In this document: piece by piece, positions 1 to 9,079 of the stretch | Layout of the letters: every line of letters begins with the position of its first letter | How positions within the stretch are numbered: position 1 is the stretch's first letter | NCBI GenBank assembly: GCA_023614405.1 | Contig: CM042684.1 | Coordinates: 466,683,650-466,747,649 of the forward strand | DNA: 64,000 bases | Reading direction: 5' to 3' | From: Avena insularis | Lineage: Eukaryota; Streptophyta; Magnoliopsida; Poales; Poaceae | Notes under the pieces: model-generated | What the model was told of the DNA's origin: nothing | Seen by the model: only the letters and a program-made list of their open reading frames with translations | Database searches by the model: none | Made by a program: the position numbers and the translations under genes

Positions 1-486
1 CATGATATCACAACGAGCTTGAAAAGTTTCAGTGTTTATCTCAATCTTTACTGTAGGGAGCCACTTTGATGGTTCAGAATTTATTGGGACATAATTGTGA
101 TGCTCCCTAAGCGTATTATAGCAATCTTTTAAGCTAGTAGTGCTAGTCTCAAGAGTGTTCAATCAAGCAAATTTTCTTGCGAAAGAAATATCAGTTTGGC
201 TAGGCAAGTTGTAAGTGAGGATCAATTTCTTTATAGCATTAATAGCATCATCCTCATTATATTGGAGAAAATCTCCTCCCACAACAGCATCTAAAGCATA
301 TCTATAGCAAAGAGCAATTCCAAGGTAAAAACCGCTAAGGAACAAGCTTTGAGTCATTTTAGGCTCAGTTTTTTCATGTAGATCAGAGATTCTAGACCAA
401 GCTTCCTTAAAACTTTCCTCAATTCCTTGTTTAAAACTGAAAATCATTTCCTCGGGTGACATAGTGATTAGAGCAAGGCTAGACAT
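1..486 (-). pseudogene. Athila-like Ty3 retrotransposon gag remnant joined to protease region (partial, runs off left edge)
   Basis: A minus-strand frame opens at 486 and contains the grass Athila-type gag block: SFKQGIEESFKEAWSRI, then an LSGFYLGIALCYRYALD-like stretch and VVGGDF. A TGA interrupts it at 163-165. The same frame continues to base 1, where it reads KWLPTVKIEINTETF followed by CDI, which looks like the lead-in to an Athila-type aspartic protease. In complete family members a long gag tail separates these two blocks, so this copy probably has a large internal deletion. Its tRNA-type primer site and 5' LTR lie at higher coordinates, as expected for a minus-strand element. The protein would have formed the particle core and processing enzyme of the element. 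The family name is from memory; the broken frame is seen directly. Confidence 0.7.
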
Positions 487-670
487 AAAGGCAATCTTAA
501 GATAGGAACTATTTTTTTTGTTTTCAAATAAGAAAGCAAACTAGTAAAACTATTTTTTGTGTGTTTTTGATAAAGAAACAAGCAAACAAAACAAAAAGAA
601 ACTAAGAAAACCAAAATAATAAAGTAAAGAGATTGGTTATGAGGGACTCCCCTTGTGAAGATGTCCTTGA

Positions 671-689
671 CTCCCCGGCAACGGCGCCA
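671..689 (-). other. Primer binding site of the Athila-like element
   Basis: On the minus strand this reads TGGCGCCGTTGCCGGGGAG, the primer-binding sequence typical of Athila-lineage grass elements and usually assigned to tRNA-Asp. It sits directly inside the 5' LTR boundary at about 696, which fixes the element's orientation as minus. Bases 487-670, between it and gag, hold only untranslated leader. Confidence 0.8.
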
Positions 690-695
690 GAAAAA

Positions 696-2217
696 TGCTT
701 GATGGCTCAGTGTTGATGTAGAGCTCGTTGGGAACCCCAAGAGGAAGGTATGATGAGCATAGCAGCAAGTTTCCCTCAGTTATAAAACCAAGGTTTAATC
801 GAACTAGTAGGAGCAAGGAAACACCCGAAAGGTGTTTCTAGCTGAGCCTTGGCAGGGCGCACTACCAGTGCTAGTAGCAACGTGGAGACCTGCACAACAC
901 AACCACAGAACTCTATCCCCAACTTGCGATGAGGTTGTCAATCTCACCGTGTTTTGCTGAAAACAAAGGATTAAACGTATCAAATGGAAGGAAGTAATAG
1001 TCTGCAGAAAGTAAACACAAAGCAGTAAACAATTTATAGATTGTATGTAAAAGAAAAGGACCGGGATCCATAGTTCACTAGAGGTGGCTCTCCTTAAGAT
1101 AGATAACATGCAGGGTGAAAAAATTATAGCGGGGCAATTGACAAACATCGAGAAAGCAATACATGCATATACTAATCATCTTGACTCCTTTGGAACTTGA
1201 TTGGGCATTATAACATTATACATAGACTGCCATCCAACTGCATCTATGACTAATAATCCACCTTCAGGTTATCATCCGAACCCCCTCCAGTATTAAGTTG
1301 CAAGCAATAGATTATTGCTTTATGAATTGCATTTAATGTAAACAATACGATTGTTCTATGAACAAAGGATTGTTGTTTTCTCCCTAGTAGCAACAACACA
1401 TCTAGTACCTTAGAGATTTCTATCACTTCCCCAGATTACCAGAGGCATGAACCCACTATTGAGCATAAATACTAACTCTTGGAGTTGCTAGCATCTACTT
1501 GGCCAAGATAGCTACTAACAACGGAAAGCATGCAAGATCACAAATAACAAAGACATGATAGAATCAATAATCAATCTGAAATAGCATCTCAATATCCATC
1601 GGATCCCCGTAAACACAACATGTAGAATTACAAATAGATGATCTTGATCATGAACGGAGCTCACAAGATCTAGACATGAAAGCACAAAGGAGGAGAACCA
1701 GCCATCTAGCTACTACATGGATCCGTAGTCCAAGGATGAACTACTCACGCATCACACCGGAGGCTTGCGTGGTGATGAAGAAGGCCTCTAGGGTGAATTC
1801 CCCTCTCCGGCAGGGTGCCGGGAAGAGCTTCAGATCCCTCCCGATCTAGGGATGGAGATGACGGCGGCTACAGACTCTTACGTTGATTTTTGATCGGGTC
1901 CTTAGGGTTTTCGTCCTGAGGGCATCTTATAGGCGGAAGAGGAGGCCGAGGGGGTGCCGGAGGCGGCCAGACCACCCCCTGGCACGGGCCAGGCTGGGCC
2001 GCGTGGCCAGGTGGTGTGGTGGCCCCCTTGCCCCTCTCCGTCTCGTATTCTGGCATCTGATGACTTCCGAAAAAATAGACACTTTGGCTTTTGTCCCGTT
2101 CAATTCCGGAATATTCATTTTCTGACTTTCTTGGAACCAAAAACAGCAGAAAACAGGCAGCTAGCACTGTGGCTCTTGTTAATAGGTTAGTCCAAGAAAT
2201 CATATGAAAAGTACTCC
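696..2217 (-). mobile_element. 5' LTR of Athila-like element (Sabrina/WHAM type), larger part
   Basis: This is the 3'-side portion of the minus-strand element's 5' LTR. It starts a few bases beyond the primer site and is cut at 2217 by the insertion of a Tat-type Ty3 element. The remaining 80 bases are at 14878-14957. Together they give an LTR of about 1.6 kb. The region has no credible gene; short open frames in 1868-2245 are chance frames in GC-rich LTR sequence. The outer partner LTR lies left of the window, so its TSD cannot be checked. The exact start (TG at 696) is inferred from distance to the primer site. Confidence 0.75.
2213..2217. repeat. Target site duplication ACTCC, left copy
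   Basis: ACTCC directly precedes the left LTR of the Ty3/Tat element and recurs directly after its right LTR at 14873-14877. Rejoining the two sides gives a continuous Athila-type LTR. Confidence 0.9.
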
Positions 2218-3002
2218 TATTGGGGGATACCCCGGGTAGGGTCACGCCGGGGTATAATGGCCGAGTTAGCCGAGGTACGGAAGGAGTGCTGGCCGAGTCA
2301 CCTCAAGGCAGGCCGAATCACGGAGTAACCCGGACCGGAGGAGGTCCGCCTAACTGAGTCCCGGCTGACGTATGTTGTATGCCGATAGGATTTATTTAAC
2401 TTGTATGTAGGTATCGGTGTGGCCGGATTAACCAGGCACAATCCGGGTTATATCAGGCTTGCAAGAGAAGGAAGGTATCTCACTGGTCAAAAGGAGGTCA
2501 CTGTACGTTGGAGCGTGAGCAAAGCGGACAGAGGCTAGGATGACCAAGGCGTGGCTGACAAGGTGACGCTGCCTGTGTCGGATGACGCTGGCGCCGCAGA
2601 GGCTCACGTAGCCTCTGCATGGCTTACGATGGGGAAAAGTGACCCGGTCGGTTTACTATTTTGGGAAGAGGCATATTCCCTAGAATATGCCTCCACGTGT
2701 GCCCTAATTGGAGACCTAGCCACCCCTATATAAGGAGGGCTAGGGCATCTGTAGAAGGGGTTGAGCTTTACTTGGTTGATCTCTAGTTGGTCCATGAGAG
2801 CTAGCTAGTGGAGAGAGTAAGAGAGTTCCTTCTTCCTCCTCTCCCCAATACAGCTCAAGGAGCACTTGTAAACCCTGGATAGCTACTGAATACAAAACAT
2901 CTGTGTGTGGAATCACCACACTATCCCTCCCTGGATTCCTCTAGTGCATCTTGTCCCCACCTTTAGCCTATCCATGGCATCTGCCGTGACACCACCACGA
3001 CA
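2218..3002 (+). repeat. 5' LTR of Ty3/Tat copy 1
   Basis: A 785-bp LTR paired with 14084-14872. It starts TATTGGGGGATACC, where the partner starts TGTTGGGGGGATACC, so the canonical TG terminus has mutated to TA here. It ends in ACGACA, one base before the primer site. From about 2600 to the end the two LTRs differ at only about four positions by my eye count. Around 2565-2600 they differ by a small replaced block, and near 2280 by a short indel. Confidence 0.92.
2727..2734 (+). promoter_or_regulatory. TATA box of Ty3/Tat copy 1 LTR promoter
   Basis: TATATAAG lies about 275 bp before the LTR end, in a position suited to start genomic RNA within the LTR. In the 3' LTR the equivalent sequence is TATATAGG, one base weaker. 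Confidence 0.6.
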
Positions 3003-3003
3003 G

Positions 3004-3020
3004 TTGGCGCCCACCGTGGG
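3004..3020 (+). other. Primer binding site of Ty3/Tat copy 1
   Basis: TTGGCGCCCACCGTGGG follows the LTR after one base and precedes the gag ATG at 3021 with no gap. The same primer site occurs in the second Tat element on the minus strand at 54122-54138, supporting membership of one lineage. Confidence 0.85.
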
Positions 3021-4098
3021 ATGGTCCTTGATACCCGCAGCAACTTGATGCCTGATGACGCCAAGTTAAAACTGGATCGGCTCTATAGGTCAGAGCAAAC
3101 TGAGTGTCAAGGTCCTCCGGGCCCGGCATGTTTTGGGCCCTGGATCATGAAGGAGCCTCTAGTACCGAACTTCCAGTTACCCAGAGCCACAAAGACGTAT
3201 GACGGTAGCACCAAGCCGGAGGATTGGTTGATCAAATATGCAACAACGGTGAAGATTGCTATAGGCAAATTGATATGGGCTGTGAGATACGTACCTCAGA
3301 TGCTGGAAGGGTCAGCGAGGGTATGGCTAAATAATTTACCACCTGGAAGTATCAACTGTTGGATTGATTTTGAGGAAATGTTTGTCAGTTATTTCTCGAG
3401 CACGTATTAGAGGCCGAATAGGCCACATACCTTAGCAATGTGCAAGCAGAGACCGAATGAGACGGACCGGGAGTTCTTGACCCATTGGTGCACCGTGAGA
3501 AACTCATGTGAGGGTGTGATTGAGTCACAGGCCATAGCTTGGTTTGCACAAGGATGTAGATATGCAAGCATGTTGTGGCAAAGGCTACAGAGGGATATGC
3601 CAACTACACTGGCAGAGACGATCCGGATTGCTGATTCATATGCCTTGGGTGATCTGACTCAACCTAGGCTTGTGTCAAACGAGTCAAATGAGGAGTACTA
3701 CCAGCGAGATGGAGCCGGAACATCCCGGCGGAATGATTACCGGGGTAAGAGAAGAGATGATAGGCTGGATTACAGATACATTTCGCAACAAGTTGCAGCT
3801 GTCAATCAAGACCAACCCAGAGCAGGGAGTAATCAGTGTCAGAAAACTGGAGGGCAACCATGGACTCCAAGAAATGATGGCAAGAAAACTTAGACGCCAG
3901 AGCAGAAGAAACAGTGGCAAGAAAAGAAGGACCGTCTGAGGTATACCTATGAGGCAATGCTGGATCAGCCGTGTAAATTTCACACGCCAAATCCGAGTAA
4001 CCCGGCGGGTCACACGACTCGGCAATGTGAATGGATGAGGAAGATAGAACAAAGTGGTTTGGGGAATGCTTAGGCACCTCGGAACGATCAACCTCGGT
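3021..4098 (+). pseudogene. Gag of Ty3/Tat copy 1 (broken)
   Basis: The frame starts at the ATG abutting the primer site. It contains a retrotransposon gag domain: STKPEDWLIKY, then RYVPQMLEGSARVWLNNLP and, after the first stop, ESQAIAWFAQGCR. The order matches gag of the second Tat element at 52090-54117 (KPEDWLTDYV, GSARTWLNSLAP, ESQAIRFFIEGCR). In-frame stops at 3408-3410, 3891-3893, 4069-4071 and 4096-4098 interrupt it without changing phase. Gag would form the cytoplasmic particle that packages element RNA. Near the end a C..H..H..C-like run (CKFHTPNPSNPAGHTTRQC) may be the nucleic-acid-binding segment. It is shorter at the N terminus than copy 2. Confidence 0.8.
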
Positions 4099-4118
4099 AG
4101 GAGTTACCCCGGCAGCAA

Positions 4119-5102
4119 TTGCTCTTCGGAGCGAACATGCAACAGTTAATGTTGCCACCCCCTCCGCCGAGGTATGAAAACCATGAGAGAAGGGATGCAG
4201 TGCATCAGGTGGAAAATCAGCATCAGCTAGATCAAAGATATCCCGAAAATGAGGGGAGAAATGAATACAGAGAGCATCACCAGAGTTACTATGTGTTTAC
4301 CATAGAGGAAACAGATAGAAAGAGTTTGCAGCGCCGACATATGGAGGTGAATGCGGTAATGCCGGCAGTGACGAGGTATATGCCTTGGTCAGATCAGGAA
4401 ATTACATGGAGTATCAAGGACCATCCCAACCTTATGCCAAGTCTAGGTTCGTATGCACTGGTGCTGGACCCAACATTCATCGGGCCAAACATCAATGTAA
4501 GATTTTCTAAGGTGCTGATTGACAATGGCAGCAACATCAATATTATGTATGTGGATACAATGTGTAAGTTGGGTATCTCGGAAAACATGCTCCAGGCCAC
4601 GAGAACAACTTTCCATGGTATCGTGCCAGGCATTTCATGTGAGCCCATTGGCAAGGTCCGGGTTGACGTGTTATTCAGCACACAAGATAACTGCCGAACT
4701 GAGAATTTGGAATTTGAGGTTGTGAACTTAGAAAGTGCATATCACGTGTTACTCGGTAGGCCAGCCCTGAACAAGTTCATGGCAAGTTGTCACATCAGTT
4801 ACTTGAAGATGAAGTTGCCCGACCCAAATGGAGTAATTACCATAGCTAGAGATTTCCGACGTTCCATTGAGTGTGCGTCAGCCGGGTCTAACCTGGCCGA
4901 GTCACTCGTGATTGCGCAAGAGAAAAGAAAGATCCAGGAGGTGGCGGCATTGGCGCAATCCGCACAGCAGTATATGCCGGTGCTGAGTAACCCGCATGGA
5001 AGTGTCTCGTTTCAAGCAACTAAAGATACAAAGAAGGTACTTGTTGATGATCAGTTTCTAGAGCGCACCATAACAATTGGTGCTGGGTTAAATGACAAAT
5101 AG
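4119..5102 (+). pseudogene. Protease region of Ty3/Tat copy 1
   Basis: An open segment of 327 codons in the same phase as gag. It carries a retropepsin active-site motif, VLIDNGSNINIMY, with D-N-G-S in place of the usual D-T/S-G or the D-G-G-S seen in copy 2. A flap-like HVLLGRPALNKF region follows and then a connector ending in GAGLNDK. The enzyme would cut the polyprotein. The segment ends at TAG 5100-5102, after which the same phase resumes with ESELVNFL. The second Tat copy has a TAG at the same place. An alternative is that this is a readthrough site rather than damage. Confidence 0.8.
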
Positions 5103-6551
5103 GAAAGCGAGCTCGTCAACTTCCTCCATGAGAATCGGGATATTTTTGCTTGGTCCACACAGGACTTGCATGGTGTTCCGAGGGAGTTGGCCGAGCACTC
5201 TTTGAATGTGAGACCCAGAGCAAAGCTGGTGAAGCAACCTCTTCGCCGCTTCGCCGAAGATAGGAGAAAAGTCATTGGAGATGAGATAGCTCAGCTCCTA
5301 GCAGCTGGGTTTATCATGGAAGTGCTTTACCCGGATTGGCTATCTAATCCAGTGCTGGTGGAAAAGAATAAAGATGATCCGAATGTGGCAATGGTTTGGC
5401 GTATGTGCATCGATTACACGAACCTGAATAAGGCGTGCCCAAAAGATCCATTCCCACTGCCAAGGATAGATCAAGTCATAGATACTACTGCTGGATGTGA
5501 ATTGTTGTTATTCATAGATGCATATTTCGGTTTCCACCAGATACCTCTGAATCCGAATGATCAAATAAAGATTGCATTTATCACCCCGTACAGGGCTTAT
5601 TGCTATCGCACCATGCCTTTTGGTTTATGTAATGCAGGGGAAATGTACCAAAGATGTATGCAAAAATGTTTACATGACCAAATTGGTGGAAATGTGCAAG
5701 TGTATGTGGATGATGTAGTTATAAAGACCAAGGAAAGCAAAACGCTCCTTGATGATATCAGGCAAACGTTCGTGAACTTAAGAAGATTCCGAATGAAGCT
5801 TAACCCAGAGAAATGTACCTTCAGTGTCCCAGCTGGAAAATTACTCGGATTTCTTGTATCAAGACGAGGTATCGAAGTTAACCCAACTAAAATCCCAGCC
5901 ATAGAGCGAATGGAACTACCGAAGTGTCTTAACGATGTCCAGAAGTTCACTGGTTGCCTGGCATCTTTAAGTTGGTTTGTATGTCAGATGGGAGAAAAGG
6001 CATTGCCTCTCTATCAACTAATGAAAAAAGCGGACAAGTTTGTATGGATGCCGCAGGCTAACAAAGCCTTCATCCAATTAAAGAAAATGTTAGCCACTAC
6101 ACCAGTATTAGCCTCTCCACTATCAACAGAGCCAATGTTGCTCTACATAGCCGTAACCAACCGAGTTGTCAGTGCAGTGGTAGTGGTAGAGCGCGATGAG
6201 GAGGGTAAGTCAGTGCAAAGGCCAGTCTATTACCTGAGTAAGGTATTATCAGCATCAAAGCAAAACTATCCTCACTATCAAAAAATGGCGTATGGTGTGT
6301 ATATGGCGGCAAAAAAGCTAAAACACTACTTTGAAGAACACTCAATCAAAGTGATATGTGAAGCCCCCATATCCGAGATAATGAGCAACAAGGATGCGAG
6401 CGGCCGGATTGCAAAATGGGCAATTGAGCTAGCCCCTTATGCTCCACAGTACGACAGGAGAGATGCGATCAAGTCTCAGGTTGTGGACGACTTTTTCGTG
6501 GATTGGGCCGAGATGCAATACGAACCACCGTTACCAGATCCGAATTACTAG
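5103..6551 (+). pseudogene. Reverse transcriptase and first RNase H of Ty3/Tat copy 1
   Basis: An in-phase continuation of pol, open to TAG 6549-6551. It has the Ty3-type RT signatures in order: GFIMEVLYPDWLSNPVLV, CIDYTNLNKACPKDPFPLP, the FGLCNAGEMYQRCM palm region, and the catalytic YVDD box at 5703-5714 followed by VVIKTK. After the connection domain comes an RNase H-like block (MLLYIAVTNRVVSAV through KKLKHYFEEH). The first recognisable residues follow the 5100 stop. The product would copy element RNA to DNA within the particle. The stop at 6549 replaces a codon just before the second RNase H. Confidence 0.88.
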
Positions 6552-7334
6552 AGAATGCATTTTGATGGATCGAAAACAAAAACCGGGTTAGGCTCCGGAG
6601 TTGTACTTACCTCGCCAAAGAACGACCAGCTGAAGTATGTACTGTAGATCCTTTTCGCAGCGTCAAACAATGTCGCCGAATATGAAGCACTTGTGCATGG
6701 GCTCAAAGTGGCAAAAGAAATTGGAATATGTCGTATCCAATGCTTTGGCGACTCGGATTTGGTAGTTCAGCAAGTCTCAGGGCAATGGGATGCTCTTGAT
6801 CTAAACATGGCGTTGTACAGATTCCATGTGCAAAAGATATCAAGGTATTTTGAGGGATGCGAGTTTCACCATGTGCCCTGGTTGGAAAATGAGGCTACCA
6901 ACGTATTGTCAAAGATCGAATCAACCCGACAAGCAATTCCACCAGGAGTAGTGCTAGAACACCTAAGAAAACCATCTATCAGGCCATCCCCAGAAACTGA
7001 CTCAATCTACATCCCTGCAGATCCGGAGTCAGGAGCTGTACCCATGGACATTGACATGGGAAGTGGTTCAGAAAACCCAGGGACTGCTTCGCAGAACCCG
7101 GAGACTGTACAGCATGATCCGGCCAGGGTTATGTCGGTGGAGCAAATGGAAATTGATGAGGATGTGTTTCCAGTGCGAACCATACCAACTTGGGCACTGC
7201 CCATATTTCAATTCCTGAAGGATGGAACTTTGCCCAATGAAGAGGTGCTTTCCAGGCAAATTCAGAGGCGTGCAAAGGCATACACGATTGTCAATGTCGA
7301 ACTATACAAGAGGAGTGTCACGAATGTCCTGTAG
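6552..7334 (+). pseudogene. Second (archaeal-type) RNase H of Ty3/Tat copy 1
   Basis: The phase continues with MHFDGSK, then NNVAEYEALVHGLK, FGDSDLVVQQVSGQW and FHHVPWLENEATNVLSK. These are the D-E-D segments of an additional RNase H found in Tat-lineage elements. The final acidic residue expected after NEA is missing: this copy reads NEATN where copy 2 reads NEAAD. A TAG at 6645-6647 replaces the glutamine that copy 2 has at this point (VLQIHF), consistent with CAG to TAG. A second TAG at 7332-7334 also stands for glutamine when compared with copy 2 (QRCVD). A linker of about 100 residues leads to integrase. Confidence 0.82.
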
Positions 7335-8455
7335 CGGTGCGTTGACCCGGAAGAAGGGCTTGACATCCTCCAGGATATACATCAAGGGGAATGTGGGCAT
7401 CATGCCTCGTCCAGAGCATTAGTGGCAAAAGCTTTCCGGCATGGGTTCTACTGGCCAAGTGCCTTGGAACAAGCAGAAGATCTAGTAAGAAAGTGCAATG
7501 GTTGTCAGAGATATGCTACCAAGACACATATGCCAATGTCAGAGCTCAAGACTATACCAATTACCTGGCCATTTGCCGTAAGGTGTTTGGATATGGTTGG
7601 CCCGTTCAAACCAGCGAGAGGGAACATAACCCACATCTTAGTCATGGTAGACAAGTTTACAAAATGGATTGAAGTGAAGCCCATAAGAAAATGTGATGGA
7701 GCTACCGCCGTGACATTCCTCAAAGATATCATCTTGAGATACGGCTATCCTCACAATATCATAACAGATAATGGTACAAATTTTGCTGAAGGAGCATTTG
7801 CGCGATTCTGCCGAGATAAGAAGATCCGGCTGGACGTTGCCTCGGTAGCCCACCCCGCATCGAATGGACAAGTGGAGAGATCCAACGGATTAGTATTATC
7901 CGGGATAAAACCCCGGCTCATTGAGCTGCTGCAAAGATCAGCAGGGTGCTGGATAGAAGAACTACCAGCGGTACTGTGGAGTTTAAGAACAAATCCAAAT
8001 CGATCAACAAGCTATACGCCATTCTTTCTAGTATATGGGGCAGAAGCTATATTACCAGCCGACATAGAGCATGATTCGCCTAGGGTCACCCAATACGCAG
8101 AAGCCGAAGTGCGAGAAGCCCGGCAAAATGATGTTGATCTGCTGGAAGAAGCGAGAGAATTGGCATTGTCCAGATCCACCATATATCAGCAAAATCTCTG
8201 ACGCTATCATAGCCAGAATGTAAATCCCCGAGTCTTTCGGGAAGGTGATCTGGTACTCCGGTTGGTACAACGTACTGCTGGCATGCATAAGCTATCCCCC
8301 CATGGGAAGGGCCATTCATTGTGAGCAAAGCATTGCAAAATGACTCGTATTATCTCATCGATGCAAAACCACAGGAGAAGAAAAAGGCGGAGAGGTCCGG
8401 CGAGGAATCTAAGCATCCATGGAATGTAGCTCTACTTCGTCCGTTCTACACTTAG
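7335..8455 (+). pseudogene. Integrase of Ty3/Tat copy 1
   Basis: It begins in phase after the 7332 stop. There is an HHCC zinc-binding module (HQGECGHHASS through CNGCQRY), then the DDE core: LDMVGPFKP, ITDNGTNFAEG and NGQVERSN provide the two aspartates and the glutamate. A TGA at 8199-8201 replaces an arginine codon (copy 2 reads LRRYHS), and a one-base frameshift near 8298 shifts the tail. The tail ends NVALLRPFYT with TAG at 8453-8455. Integrase would insert the DNA copy into chromosomes. The catalytic triad is intact but the frame is broken twice. Confidence 0.87.
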
Positions 8456-9079
8456 CAAAGAAGTTTGTGTACCCGAGTCTCTCATACGTTGGTATGTATG
8501 CCGGCAATGAGTTTATCAATAAAATCGTGGCACCTCGAGCAATAACTCGGGGACTGCCTTAATAATATTCGTTGTCTTTTGTACTTGTTATTTATTTTTA
8601 TGTTGGCTGGTTTAAGTTGCTTCTGCCTAATCCGGATTAGTAGTGTGTGGGCACCAAAAACTCAACTCTTCGACTTGCTGCTGTCCAACAAGATTTGGCT
8701 TCATGGCAAGCAAGAGAACAAGTTTGGAATTGCGTAGCACACGAAAAACGATTAAGGAAAAGAACGTAATCGAGCCGACATTAGTTATTTGGACTAACTT
8801 TATGCTTACTTTATATTTACTACGCTGAATTATTTTGAGCTAGTCCTAAAAGTTTCCAAGTATTGTTAAGTCAATTTTTGAAACTCGGACTCGTAAGTCA
8901 TAAAACCGAACCAAGGTAGACGCGAGCCGAGCCAAGAAATTGGAGAAACAAGAAAATGAAACTCGAGGACTATGCCCAAGTTAATCCGGCACAAGCAACT
9001 TAGTAGCAAAATATAATTTGTGTGCTTAATACATTTGCACCCGGCATACCGGGGATCTGATAAACTGAAAAGTGTTTGA
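8456..9079. other. Spacer between integrase and the antisense gene in Ty3/Tat copy 1
   Basis: AT-rich sequence with no supported frame. It would be 3' untranslated sequence both for the plus-strand pol transcript and for the minus-strand gene that ends at 9080. Confidence 0.5.

Noticed and set aside
1868..2245. Minus-strand 125-codon frame rich in proline
   Set aside because: Lies within LTR sequence and crosses into the Tat insertion at 2218; chance frame in GC-rich DNA.
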